From positions 93,994 through 157,993 of the forward strand of contig CAZMZW010000007.1 of the NCBI GenBank assembly GCA_964571135.1: a DNA stretch of 64,000 nt, in the 5' to 3' direction. The number at the start of each line of letters is the position of its first letter. Within the stretch, counting starts at the first letter, position 1. This document shows positions 51,887 to 61,207 of this stretch, in pieces. The translations under genes were made by a program, and so were the position numbers. Origin of the DNA: CAZMZW01 sp964571135 (lineage in GTDB: Bacteria; Chloroflexota; Anaerolineae; Anaerolineales; Anaerolineaceae). The notes beneath the pieces are model-generated. The model was not told where the DNA came from. It did not search any database and was given only the letters and a program-made list of their open reading frames with translations.

Positions 51887-51927
51887 AAACACTTCCCTTT
51901 GGATCTAAGCCAATGGGAAGTGTTTTT
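51887..51927. terminator. Terminator between convergent genes
   Basis: AAACACTTCCC (51887-51897) pairs with GGGAAGTGTTT (51915-51925), followed by TTAAAT. Serves the bactofilin-like gene and possibly the opposing operon. Confidence 0.8.
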
Positions 51928-51945
51928 AAATCGTAAATGTCTCTT

Positions 51946-53235
51946 CTAGAGTTCGATTGCCAAAAATGGCACCGACATTTCTTCAGCAAGGAAGGCCCCA
52001 TGCCTGCCCAGCATGGTGTTATCTTTGGTTCCCCATCTTAAATAATCGCTCCCGGTGGGGATCACTACCAAGTCGCCCATACGGTCGATACTTTGCTGGC
52101 AAGGCAGTGCATTTCCAAACGCTCCTGATTTCAAAAAATCACAACTGGGCATCACCTTGAATTTGCCTGGCCAGGTTTGTTCGATGGTTTCTTTTATTTC
52201 TTTTTCCTTCCCTTCCTTTACGAAGAGATAGGGAAGGCGGGCTTCACCGCTGAGCGTCATTTCTAAATTTTCAATAAATCGGGGGTGCTTCTTTATCTCG
52301 TAATCCGGGTTGATGATTTGCGGAATTTGGCCATGGTCAGCGGTCAGGAGGAATAGTGTTCGGGGTTTGGAAGTGGTTTTCATTTTCACCAGGAATTGCC
52401 CGAGCTGGTTGCTAAAATTCAACCATGCCTGCCAGACCAGTTCATGCCCGGGGCCATAGCGATGCGAGAGGGTATCCAGGTCTGCCCAGTAGAGGTGGGA
52501 ATAGGATTTTCCCCGAGTCCGTTTTTGGACTGCACTGACAGCCTGCCATTGTTCCTCAAACGTCCGCCAGGGATGGATCGTAGTCCCCTGCATGAGCATA
52601 TTGGATAAGCCTGAATCGGCGATGGAAAAATGCTCGAAAACATCCGTTTCAATTCCCAGTTTCCTCAATTTTGGTCCAATGCAATCCACTGGTAAAAAAT
52701 TATTGGGGTTGAAGCCTAATTGGGATAAACTGCCAGCTTCTTCTGGTGCGGAAGCCAGTGAATGTGCAATCATGTTGGCAATGACTCCAAACTCTTTGAG
52801 CCACAATTCATACCCGATCACCCCATGTTCGCCGGGTTCTTTGCCGGTCCACAGCGAAGTCAGCACTGTTGCAGTTGTACTGGGTGTGACGCTGGAAAGA
52901 GCGCCTGCCACGCTGGAATCCAAAAGTGGATACCAAAGTGAATTCTTGCCCTGCTCAGCGATCCGCGTTAATAAACGCCTGAAAAGGGAAAGACCCAGGC
53001 TGTCGACCACCAGCAGGATGACCCGTTCATATTGATCGTCAAGTGGATTGACCAGGCCTTCCGCGATGGGGGTTGAACCCTCCAGAGTGGCACCCAGCCA
53101 GTGAAAAATACTCGCAGGCAGGTTGGCTACGGTTGTACCGCTGTAATTGGGGAAAATGAAATCCTGGTTAAAATCCAATTGAGGAATGCGCCTGGATCTT
53201 ATTTTCTCCAGGCAGGATTCGGTTAGATCGAGCAT
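51946..53235 (-). CDS. Alkaline-phosphatase-superfamily (nucleotide pyrophosphatase-like) protein
   Basis: 429 residues, no signal. Metal-site motifs: LLVVDSLGLSLF, SSVTPSTTATVLTSLWTGKE (nucleophile Thr/Ser in TPSTTA), HLYWADLDTLSHRYGPGHE and LLTADHGQIPQ. It is a phosphodiesterase or phosphatase of the type-I family. Last gene of the WecC-WecB-glycosyltransferase operon, so it may process an envelope glycan intermediate (inference). Confidence 0.87.
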   Translation of the reverse strand: MLDLTESCLEKIRSRRIPQLDFNQDFIFPNYSGTTVANLPASIFHWLGATLEGSTPIAEGLVNPLDDQYERVILLVVDSLGLSLFRRLLTRIAEQGKNSLWYPLLDSSVAGALSSVTPSTTATVLTSLWTGKEPGEHGVIGYELWLKEFGVIANMIAHSLASAPEEAGSLSQLGFNPNNFLPVDCIGPKLRKLGIETDVFEHFSIADSGLSNMLMQGTTIHPWRTFEEQWQAVSAVQKRTRGKSYSHLYWADLDTLSHRYGPGHELVWQAWLNFSNQLGQFLVKMKTTSKPRTLFLLTADHGQIPQIINPDYEIKKHPRFIENLEMTLSGEARLPYLFVKEGKEKEIKETIEQTWPGKFKVMPSCDFLKSGAFGNALPCQQSIDRMGDLVVIPTGSDYLRWGTKDNTMLGRHGAFLAEEMSVPFLAIEL

Positions 53236-53250
53236 GACTGGAAAGCGAGG

Positions 53251-54288
53251 CTAGAGGTTGAATGCATGAAGATAAAGCTCGGTCATTTTCTCCAGCCCAA
53301 AATGTTCCTCCGCCCGGGTGCGCGCTGCTTTTCGAAAATGCGCCTGGCGCTTAAGAATATCCGCAGCGGCTGCAACCAGGCTGGCAGGTTGGGCAGCCTC
53401 CAATCTCCAGAAATCATTTCCGTAGGGGGCAACCCGCCCCGCATCCCCGTCCACCAGCTCGGGGAGTGAGCCGGTGGCATAGCCAATGACCGGCAAACCG
53501 CAGGCCATGGCTTCCACCACGGAATTGGGGCAGGCGGCATTGATGTCTGCTGAGAAGAGCATGTGTGCTGAACGGTCTTTTGCCGGAATCTCCTCCCGCG
53601 GCACCCATCCGATCCATCGGATCAACCCTTTTGCTTTTTGGTCAGCCATTGCTTTTAGTTTATCCGATGCGCTGCCGGTGATCATCAATTCCACTTTCTG
53701 GCTTGTCGTCTGTTGCAGTGCCACAATAAAATCCACCGCGTTTTCCAACCCGCTTTCATACCCGCCGCTGAAATTGGCTTCAATGACCAGAATACGGACC
53801 GCGTCCTGGGGTGGTTTTTCATTCCCAATAGGCGAATAGGTATTCAGGTCAACCCCGTTATAAATAACCTGGATGCTTGCGCGGGTGATTTGATAAACCG
53901 AGTCCCACCAATCACAAGAAAATTGGCTTTGATAAACAATGTGGTCAGCCAAATTGCGGCGGGTGAAGGACAGGATCCGGTTATACCATTCTGCGCGCAG
54001 GTAATGCTTCAGCCCGGTCTTGCGTACCTTGTGCATCCAGTTCATCCCATCCAATCGTTCGACGATCCGCACTCCACGCTGGCGTGCATGCCAGACGTCC
54101 AACAGTTGATGGGTGCCTCCTACAACAAGGATGGCTGCGCAATCCGGGCGGGTGGGGTCGTGATGAGCTTCTATCCCGTAAGCTGCCAGCCCCTTGCTGA
54201 GCCTGCCTTGAAAAGAAGCCGGTCCGCCGCGGCCTTCCAGTTTGGGCAGAAAACAAATACTTTTTTTAGACAATGATCTGGCTTTCAT
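53251..54288 (-). CDS. GT4-type glycosyltransferase
   Basis: 345 residues. VIYNGVDLNTYSPIG in the middle and HMLFSADINAACPNSVVEAM, ACGLPVIGYATGSLPELV toward the end are the GT-B/GT4 donor-site signature (E..ACG.PV). The N-terminal half accepts the acceptor. It is 12 bp from WecB and 15 bp from the phosphatase-like gene, and probably uses the UDP-ManNAcA or UDP-ManNAc made by its neighbours. Confidence 0.9.
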   Translation of the reverse strand: MKARSLSKKSICFLPKLEGRGGPASFQGRLSKGLAAYGIEAHHDPTRPDCAAILVVGGTHQLLDVWHARQRGVRIVERLDGMNWMHKVRKTGLKHYLRAEWYNRILSFTRRNLADHIVYQSQFSCDWWDSVYQITRASIQVIYNGVDLNTYSPIGNEKPPQDAVRILVIEANFSGGYESGLENAVDFIVALQQTTSQKVELMITGSASDKLKAMADQKAKGLIRWIGWVPREEIPAKDRSAHMLFSADINAACPNSVVEAMACGLPVIGYATGSLPELVDGDAGRVAPYGNDFWRLEAAQPASLVAAAADILKRQAHFRKAARTRAEEHFGLEKMTELYLHAFNL

Positions 54289-54300
54289 TAGATGGGCTTT

Positions 54301-55449
54301 TTACGCTGCCGCTGGTTCAGGTTCTTGATAATCCAGAACAGCCTGGACGATTCTTTCCGCCGCGTGCCCATCCCCGAATGGGTTGGAGGCATGCGCCATT
54401 TTTAAATAGGCATTTTCGTTTTCCAGCAGCTTTCGGGTTTGCTGAAATATACGCTCGCTGTCCGTTCCCACTAATTTAAGGACCCCGACTTCCACTCCCT
54501 CCGGTCGTTCAGTGACCTCTCTCAGCACCAGGGTGGGCACCCCCAATCCTGTTGCCTCCTCCTGGATCCCTCCGGAATCAGTGAGTACCAATTTGGAGTG
54601 TTTTAGCAGGTGGATTAACGGCAGGTACTCGATCGGTTTTAGCAGGGTGATATTGGGAACGCCATCCAGGATGCGGTGAGCCGGTTCCTGGATATTGGGG
54701 TTGAGGTGAACCGGGTAGACCAGTTCCACTTTATTTGGATAGGCTTCAGCAATCTCGCGCAACCCCTGGCAAATGTTTTCAAATGGTTTTCCAAAACTTT
54801 CGCGGCGGTGGGCAGTGACGGTGATGAGCAGGCGCTCCCCGCTGAGCACGTTTCTTGAATTCAATAATTCTTCCACTTCGGCGGGCATCGGGAATTTGAC
54901 AATTTGCTGCAGGGCATCAATGACGGTATTGCCGGTGACCTTGATGCGCCAATCCGCCACACCTTCATGGAGCAGGTTCTGGCGGCTGTGCTCGGTGGGA
55001 GCGAAATGAAGGTCTGCGACCACACCCGCAACGCGGCGGTTGATCTCTTCAGGGAAGGGAGCATATTTATCATCGGTGCGCAAACCGGCTTCCACGTGCC
55101 CAACCTTTATTTTATGGTAATAACCGCATAAAGCCGATGCCATCACCGTGGTGGTATCGCCCTGTACCAGGATCCAATTTGGATTGACCTTACACAGGAT
55201 CGGATCAAGTGCGCTGAAAATATTAGCGGTCAGGTCAGCCAACCCCTGGTTGGCCTTCATCAGGTTCAGGTCAATTTCCGGCTTAAGTCCAAAAAGATGC
55301 AGCACCTGGTCCAACATTTCCCGGTGCTGGGCGGTGACGCATATATGGGATTCAATTTGCGGGGTGTGCGCCAACTGCTTCACCACGGGTGCCATCTTGA
55401 CCGCTTCCGGACGTGTTCCGAAGATGGAAAGAACGCGGATTTTATCCAT
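54301..55449 (-). CDS. wecB: UDP-N-acetylglucosamine 2-epimerase (non-hydrolysing)
   Basis: The start at MDKIRVLSIFGTRPEAVKMA follows AAGGA; 382 residues, the usual length. Motifs GTRPEAVKMAPV, HVEAGLRTDDKYAPFPEEI, HRRESFG and TDSGGIQEEATGLGVPTLV are those of the non-hydrolysing epimerase that interconverts UDP-GlcNAc and UDP-ManNAc. It starts one base after the WecC stop. Confidence 0.95.
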   Translation of the reverse strand: MDKIRVLSIFGTRPEAVKMAPVVKQLAHTPQIESHICVTAQHREMLDQVLHLFGLKPEIDLNLMKANQGLADLTANIFSALDPILCKVNPNWILVQGDTTTVMASALCGYYHKIKVGHVEAGLRTDDKYAPFPEEINRRVAGVVADLHFAPTEHSRQNLLHEGVADWRIKVTGNTVIDALQQIVKFPMPAEVEELLNSRNVLSGERLLITVTAHRRESFGKPFENICQGLREIAEAYPNKVELVYPVHLNPNIQEPAHRILDGVPNITLLKPIEYLPLIHLLKHSKLVLTDSGGIQEEATGLGVPTLVLREVTERPEGVEVGVLKLVGTDSERIFQQTRKLLENENAYLKMAHASNPFGDGHAAERIVQAVLDYQEPEPAAA

Positions 55450-55450
55450 A

Positions 55451-56740
55451 TTATTTTCCTTGTTTGCTTTTACCATCACCCAGTCGGAAATACTGAAAAC
55501 CAGCCGCTTCCCATTTTTCTTTCTCCCAAACACCGACGGTATCAATAACCAAACGGGCGGATGTGAGTTGGGCTACTTCAGCAGGTACCAGGTTGCGGAA
55601 TTCAGTATGTGCCACCAGTAAGAGCAGGAGTTCACTCTGTGCGATTGTCTCCCAGATTGTCTTTTCCATGATCAGGTCAGGATGGGAGAAATCCAATTTA
55701 TAGGGTTCAAAGGCATGAACGATTGCGCCGGAATTATGTAATAGTTCACCAACCATTAGCGCAGGGCTTTCGCGCAGGTCGTCCACATCTGGTTTATACG
55801 CCAAACCCAGGGCGGCAATGATTTTGCCCTTTAGTTTTCCCATCTTCTTAAGGCACAAATCCACCACATGCCGGGGTTGGGCATCATTGACCTCCCGAGC
55901 CATGCGGATGAGAGGCGTGATTTTCGGCGCAGCTTCCACCAGGAACCAGGGATCCACGCTGATGCAGTGGCCGCCCACACCTGGTCCGGGATTAAGGATC
56001 TTCACTCTTGGGTGACGGTTGGCCAATTGAATGGCTTCCCAAACATCCACTCCATATTTTTCAGCGAGTTGGGAAAACTCATTTGCCAGGGCAATGTTCA
56101 CATCCCGGGAAGTGTTTTCCATCAATTTAACCATCTCGGCAGTGGTGGCATCGGTCAGGATGATCTCGCCGCGTACAAAGGTGGCATACAGATCACGGCC
56201 TGCATCCGCAGATGCGTAATTCACTCCGCCGATGACGCGCGTATTTTCGATCAGTTCGCGTAAAATCTGCCCGGGCAGTACCCGTTCAGGGGAGTACGCC
56301 AACAGGAAATCCTCCCCTGCTTTTAAACCACCTCGTTCCAGGATGGGCGCCACCAGGTCAACGGTGGTGCGCGGCGGTGAGGTGGATTCAAGCACCACTA
56401 AGTTGCCTTTTCTTAAATGAGGCAGGATGGATTGAGCTGCGGATTCGACAAAGGAAAGGTCAGCTTTTTTTTGTTCTTTAAAAGGGGTTGGTACGGCAAT
56501 GATGAAAGCGTCTACAGGTTCGGGTTGGTTGTGAATGACCAGGTTGCCGGATCTGAGTGCAGCCTGAACAAGGGTGCGCAGGCCGGGTTCATGAATGTGT
56601 AAATGACCGTTCTGCAAACCAGCTACGATTTGCGGATTGATATCCACCCCGATCACCTTGATGCCGGATGTGGCGAAGGTGGAAGCGGTCGGCAGTCCAA
56701 TATAACCCAATCCCAGGACACATATTTTATTAAATTTCAC
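55451..56740 (-). CDS. wecC: UDP-N-acetyl-D-mannosamine dehydrogenase
   Basis: 429 residues starting at GTG behind AAGGTGAT. NAD-binding VLGLGYIGLPTASTFATSG, then SPERVLPGQIL, and the catalytic cysteine in GPGVGGHCISVDPWF. Oxidises UDP-ManNAc to UDP-ManNAcA in two NAD-dependent steps. First gene of the operon; with WecB it supplies ManNAcA for a surface polymer or a lipid-linked glycan. The GVGGHCI.VDPWF form is that of WecC rather than UDP-Glc dehydrogenase. Confidence 0.93.
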   Translation of the reverse strand: MKFNKICVLGLGYIGLPTASTFATSGIKVIGVDINPQIVAGLQNGHLHIHEPGLRTLVQAALRSGNLVIHNQPEPVDAFIIAVPTPFKEQKKADLSFVESAAQSILPHLRKGNLVVLESTSPPRTTVDLVAPILERGGLKAGEDFLLAYSPERVLPGQILRELIENTRVIGGVNYASADAGRDLYATFVRGEIILTDATTAEMVKLMENTSRDVNIALANEFSQLAEKYGVDVWEAIQLANRHPRVKILNPGPGVGGHCISVDPWFLVEAAPKITPLIRMAREVNDAQPRHVVDLCLKKMGKLKGKIIAALGLAYKPDVDDLRESPALMVGELLHNSGAIVHAFEPYKLDFSHPDLIMEKTIWETIAQSELLLLLVAHTEFRNLVPAEVAQLTSARLVIDTVGVWEKEKWEAAGFQYFRLGDGKSKQGK

Positions 56741-56907
56741 ATGATCACCTTAATGGTTGTTGGAATCGTTGATATTATCCCATAAAAAGCCATGTTCTAA
56801 TTATTCAGCCTTCAAATTTTCCAACTGGGTGGAGTTGTGAATTCGAAGATAATTGATTTTTAAAAAATATTTTGTATAATGGATTGGAAAGTAAAAGGTG
56901 GAATAAT

Positions 56908-57942
56908 TTGAAAAATATCTCTCTACTGATTTTGGTATCAGTATGTTTTTTCCTGGTTGGCTCAGCTGCCACGATGGATGATCATTTTCAGGAAAGGATG
57001 TTGATCTCTTCCACAATTACTTCGCAATTTCTAAACCGTTCAATGCCTTCTGCGGTGGCTCCCACTCCTGCTCCAACCCCACCGGGCATGTGTTTACGCA
57101 AGATCGTTTTTGCATCCACTGGAGATCAGGATACTTTTGAAATCATGGTAATGAATTCAGATGGAACAGCTATCAGTAATGTATCCAATAATCCGGCGGA
57201 TGATCTCGATCCCGTCTGGTCTCCAGATGGAAAGCAGATTGCGTTTGTCTCCAACCGCATGAAAAATCCTTCCGTGACAACCCAGGTTTATATCATGAAT
57301 GCAGATGGAACGGGCGCATCGCAGCTTACAGCAGGTCTGGGGAACGCCCGCTATCCGGCCTGGTCACCGGATGGAAAGCAAATTGCCTTTGCATACCAAT
57401 ATGGTACTAAAAGTGATATTGTTCTGATTAATGCGGATGCATCTGGATTTAAGCGGATCACTAATAGTTCGGATTTGAATCTTTCGCCTTCCTGGTCACC
57501 GGATGGCAAAAGGCTTGCATACTCCTCGGCAGTGTGGGATGAAAACCAGAAGAAGTATATCAACTATGATATTTTCACCATAAATGCCGATGGGACAAAT
57601 CCAATTAAACTGACCACTTCCCTGGCAGATGATTATTCTCCAACCTGGTCACCGGATGGAAAAATGATTGCCTTCACTTCAGAACGTCGTGGAAATGCAC
57701 ACATTTTTGTGGTGAACTTAAGTACAAATTTCGCGAAACAGGTAACCTTTAATTCAAAATCTATGGAAAATCATCCTGCCTGGTCTCCAGACGGCAAATC
57801 TATTGCGTTTGATTCGAATCGTGATAATCACGGCGGGGAGATTTATACAATGGAGATCAATGGCAAGGATTGGGTGAAATTAACTAATTCATCCGAAGAT
57901 CAATTGACCTGGCAGCCAACTTGGTCGCCAGTTTGTAATTAA
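56908..57942 (+). CDS. TolB-like beta-propeller lipoprotein/exported protein
   Basis: About 344 residues from a TTG (56908) with AAAGGTGG at good spacing; a TTG at 56872 is less likely. A signal-like helix (ISLLILVSVCFFLVGSAA) and Pro/Thr linker precede six WSPDGK-type repeats (WSPDGKQIAFVSNR, WSPDGKRLAYSS, WSPDGKMIAFTSER), the PD40/TolB propeller. Works as a surface-binding scaffold. Single gene, terminator at 58039. Confidence 0.88.
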   Translation: MKNISLLILVSVCFFLVGSAATMDDHFQERMLISSTITSQFLNRSMPSAVAPTPAPTPPGMCLRKIVFASTGDQDTFEIMVMNSDGTAISNVSNNPADDLDPVWSPDGKQIAFVSNRMKNPSVTTQVYIMNADGTGASQLTAGLGNARYPAWSPDGKQIAFAYQYGTKSDIVLINADASGFKRITNSSDLNLSPSWSPDGKRLAYSSAVWDENQKKYINYDIFTINADGTNPIKLTTSLADDYSPTWSPDGKMIAFTSERRGNAHIFVVNLSTNFAKQVTFNSKSMENHPAWSPDGKSIAFDSNRDNHGGEIYTMEINGKDWVKLTNSSEDQLTWQPTWSPVCN

Positions 57943-57956
57943 TGAAGTCAAATAAA

Positions 57957-57986
57957 CTCCCCCTTAGGGGGAGGTAAGGTGGGGGT
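57957..57986. repeat. C-rich palindromic repeat (copy 1)
   Basis: CTCCCCC (57957-57963), TTA, GGGGGAG (57967-57973), then GTAAGGTGGGGG. The same order is at 61049-61084, and looser at 63699-63731. Confidence 0.7.
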
Positions 57987-57999
57987 TTTATTTGCTTTT

Positions 58000-58190
58000 G
58001 CTCCGGCCTGCGTCCCACGGGCGTGACTCTGGGCTTTAGTCTGCGTCTCGCAGACGTTTTTACCCCATCAGTTTTTTCTTCTCAACCGAAGCTTTATGCA
58101 ATTCTCAAAAACCTGTGCGAGACGCACAGGTGAGCGGAGTGGGGTGTGCTCCATCCTGAGCTGCAACCCGCGTCTCACGGGCATGACTTA
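58000..58190. repeat. Cluster of GCGTCTCGC palindromes
   Basis: Four related elements in 190 bp: TGCGTCCCACGGGCGTGAC near 58009, GTCTGCG-TCT-CGCAGAC (58039-58055), CCTGTGCG-AGA-CGCACAGG (58112-58130) and CCGCGTCTCACGGGCATGAC near 58168. They alternate in orientation. The second, followed by GTTTTT, doubles as the terminator of the TolB-like gene. Confidence 0.65.
58039..58061 (+). terminator. Terminator of the TolB-like gene
   Basis: A perfect 7 bp stem GTCTGCG / CGCAGAC with a TCT loop, followed by GTTTTT. Confidence 0.75.
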
Positions 58191-58266
58191 ATCCTTAAAT
58201 TTCTATCACAGCTGCAATATAATTGCGTTAGGTAAACTTACCCTGACCTGATCGAAAGGATCGCCC

Positions 58267-61041
58267 ATGCCTGATACCCTCTACCTCATTGACGGCCACG
58301 CACTCGCATACCGCGCCTTCTTTGCTCTCATCGCGACCGGTTCCCGCTTCCAAACCCGCAGCGGCGAACCGACCGCCGGAGCCTATGGCTTTACCAATAT
58401 CCTTTTGCGCATCCTCGAACAGGACAAACCCAAATACCTGGCAGTGGCCTTTGATACCGGTAAGACCTTCCGCAATGAGGTCTACAAGGAATACAAAGCC
58501 ACCCGCGCTAAAATGCCCGAGGATCTCGTTCCGCAGATAGTGCGCATTCGCCAGATCGTGGATGCCTTCAATATTCCCCGCCTCGAAAAAGAAGGTTTTG
58601 AAGCCGATGATGTCCTCGGCACCATCGCCCGCCAGGCAGTCGCACAGGGTCTGGGAGTCAAGATCATCACCGGTGACCGCGACTTGTTGCAATTGGTGGA
58701 TGAGCGTGTAACCGTGAATCTCTCCGGCAGCAAACTGGCTGAAGCCAAGGATTACACTCCTTCAACGGTCAAGGAGGTCCTAGGGGTATGCCCCGATCAG
58801 GTGGTGGATTTCAAAGCTCTCATTGGCGATAAATCCGATAACATTCCCGGTGTGCATGGTGTGGGCGAAAAGACCGCTCTGACCATTATGGAAAAATACA
58901 CCACCCTGGATGAGATCTATGCTCACCTGGAGGAATACCCGGAGCGTATCCGCAAATTGCTTGAACAGGGCAAAAAGGATGCTTACCTGAGTTATGACCT
59001 CTCCCGCATTCGTACCGACCTCTCGGTCACCTTGAACCTGGAGCAGGCCCAGGTGGGTGATTTCAATTACCCGCTGCTGGTGGAATTGTTCAAGGAATTG
59101 GAATTCCGTTCTTTGCTCACCCGCATCCAGCCGGCAGCCGCTGTGATTCCCGGCCAGCCCGCGCATGACCAGCTTTCGCTCTTTGGGCAGTCGCCCATCC
59201 GCATTGGCACCTCGCCCCGCTATGAAATAAAAACCGTTTTGGTGGATTCGCCTGAGAAGCTGCAAGAGCTGCAGCAGGTATTATCCAAAACTAAAGTGAT
59301 CTCATTCGATACCGAAACGACTTCCACCGACCCGATGCAGGCCAGCCTGGTGGGTATCTCGCTCGCGGTTCAGGAAGGGGAGGGCTATTACATACCGGTA
59401 GGACATGCAGGTGGTCAGTCGAACATGGACATGACCCAGGTTTTGGATGGTTTGCGCCCTTCTTTTACCGATCCACAGGTCCAAAAGGTCGGTCACAATC
59501 TCAAGTACGACGCCCTCGTGCTTCGCAATCATGGGCTCATTCCCGCCCCGTTGAGCTTTGATACCATGATCGCTGCCTGGTTGACCGATCCTTCCACCCG
59601 CCGCCTGGGTCTCAAGGATATGGCTGAAATCGAGCTGGATGCCAGCATGACCCACATCGAAGAACTGATCGGCAGCGGCAAGAACCAGCGTTCCATGGCG
59701 GAGATCGCCATTAGTGATGTGGCACCCTATGCTGCTGCTGATGCTGAGATCCCCCTGCGCCTGCAGCCCCTGTTGGACAAACGCATGCAGGAACACAACG
59801 TATCCAAAGTTTTTTATGAAATGGAAATGCCCCTGGCAGCCATATTGGAAGATATGGAGTTTATCGGCATTGCCCTGGATGCGCCTCTCTTTAAAAAACT
59901 CTCTACCGAATTCAAGATCCGCCTGTTGGAGATCGAGAAGCAGGTGTTTGCTGTGGTGGGGTATCCCTTCAATCTCAATTCCACCCAGCAGCTTTCCAAA
60001 GCCTTGTTTGAAACCCTCAAGCTTATCCCGCCGGATGTGAACAACAAGACCAAATCCGGGCACTTTTCCACCTCCGCTGCAGTCCTGGAAGACCTGCGCG
60101 GCAGGCATGAAGTGGTGGATAAATTACTGGAATACCGCGAGCTTTCCAAGCTGGTGTCCACCTACCTGGATGCGCTGCCCCTGCAGATCAATCCGCGCAC
60201 CGGCCGCGTGCATACCTCCTTCAACCAGACCGGTTCGGTCACCGGCCGCCTGGCTTCCTCTGACCCCAACTTGCAGAATATTCCCACCCGCACCGAGACT
60301 GGACACCAGGTGCGCAAGGGTTTCATTGCCAGTCCGGGGACTGTGCTCCTTTCGGTGGATTATTCCCAGATCGAGCTGCGCATCGTGGCACATATGTCCG
60401 GCGACGAGGCCATGCTTAACGCTTTCCGCGCCGGGCAGGATATTCATGCCACCACTGCAGCCGCTATCTACGATATTCCCTTGGACCAGGTAAGCAAGGA
60501 ACAGCGCCGGCATGCCAAAGCCATCAACTTTGGTTTGATCTACGGCATGAGCGCATTTGGATTGGCAGCTGGTACCGACCTGACCCTGGCGGAAGCGGAG
60601 AACTTCGTCAAAGATTACTTTGTCCATTTCCCGCGTGTCAAGGAATATCTGGATGGCATCCGCAAACTGGCAGCCCAGCAGGGCTATGTGGAAACCTTGC
60701 TCGGCCGCCGGCGCTACTTTCCCAATCTAAAAAATCCTCCCACCGCCCAGATCCGCGCCCGTGAGGAACGCGAAGCCATTAACGCTCCCATCCAGGGAAC
60801 TGCTGCGGATATTCTCAAGATCGCCATGATCCGCCTGCCGGATGCGCTGGTGAAAGCTGACCTTAAAGCAAGAATGCTCCTGCAGGTGCATGACGAATTA
60901 CTATTGGAATGCCCGCAGGCTGAACTAAAAGAAACCGCCAGGGTGGTGAAAGCGGTGATGGAGAATGCCTACCAGCTTTCCATTCCTCTCACTGCCGATG
61001 TTGCCTGGGGTGTCAACTGGGGTGAACTTCAAACTCTCTAA
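58267..61041 (+). CDS. polA: DNA polymerase I
   Basis: 924 residues, full length. The N-terminal 5'-3' nuclease (TLYLIDGHALAYRAFFAL, EADDVLGTIARQA, VKIITGDRDLLQLV, DKSDNIPGVHGVGEKTA) is followed by the 3'-5' exonuclease fold with its acidic pair kept (SFDTETTSTDP, HNLKYDALVLRNHG) and the polymerase domain: motif A SVDYSQIELRIVAHMSGDEA, motif B RRHAKAINFGLIYGMSAFGL, motif C LLQVHDELLLE. Required for Okazaki fragment processing and repair. Monocistronic. Confidence 0.97.
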   Translation: MPDTLYLIDGHALAYRAFFALIATGSRFQTRSGEPTAGAYGFTNILLRILEQDKPKYLAVAFDTGKTFRNEVYKEYKATRAKMPEDLVPQIVRIRQIVDAFNIPRLEKEGFEADDVLGTIARQAVAQGLGVKIITGDRDLLQLVDERVTVNLSGSKLAEAKDYTPSTVKEVLGVCPDQVVDFKALIGDKSDNIPGVHGVGEKTALTIMEKYTTLDEIYAHLEEYPERIRKLLEQGKKDAYLSYDLSRIRTDLSVTLNLEQAQVGDFNYPLLVELFKELEFRSLLTRIQPAAAVIPGQPAHDQLSLFGQSPIRIGTSPRYEIKTVLVDSPEKLQELQQVLSKTKVISFDTETTSTDPMQASLVGISLAVQEGEGYYIPVGHAGGQSNMDMTQVLDGLRPSFTDPQVQKVGHNLKYDALVLRNHGLIPAPLSFDTMIAAWLTDPSTRRLGLKDMAEIELDASMTHIEELIGSGKNQRSMAEIAISDVAPYAAADAEIPLRLQPLLDKRMQEHNVSKVFYEMEMPLAAILEDMEFIGIALDAPLFKKLSTEFKIRLLEIEKQVFAVVGYPFNLNSTQQLSKALFETLKLIPPDVNNKTKSGHFSTSAAVLEDLRGRHEVVDKLLEYRELSKLVSTYLDALPLQINPRTGRVHTSFNQTGSVTGRLASSDPNLQNIPTRTETGHQVRKGFIASPGTVLLSVDYSQIELRIVAHMSGDEAMLNAFRAGQDIHATTAAAIYDIPLDQVSKEQRRHAKAINFGLIYGMSAFGLAAGTDLTLAEAENFVKDYFVHFPRVKEYLDGIRKLAAQQGYVETLLGRRRYFPNLKNPPTAQIRAREEREAINAPIQGTAADILKIAMIRLPDALVKADLKARMLLQVHDELLLECPQAELKETARVVKAVMENAYQLSIPLTADVAWGVNWGELQTL

Positions 61042-61048
61042 GAATTCT

Positions 61049-61084
61049 CCTCCCCCTTGTCCTTAGGGGGAGGTAAGGTGGGGG
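61049..61084. repeat. C-rich palindromic repeat (copy 2)
   Basis: CCTCCCCC (61049-61056) and GGGGGAGG (61066-61073) then TAAGGTGGGGG. It sits where polA transcription would end and may act as its terminator. Confidence 0.7.
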
Positions 61085-61207
61085 ATTCATTCTTGATCTT
61101 TGCTACTCAGTCGATGGTTGACATGGCAATTACAGACCAGGATACTGTTTGGAAATCAGTCTCAATTCTGCTATAGTAAGTGTATGGGAATAACCCAAGG
61201 AGAAAAA

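Noticed and set aside
58228..58692. Long antisense ORF over polA (154 codons)
   Set aside because: It is a shadow of the biased codon pattern of polA, with no ribosome site or homology; several similar shadows lie across the gene.
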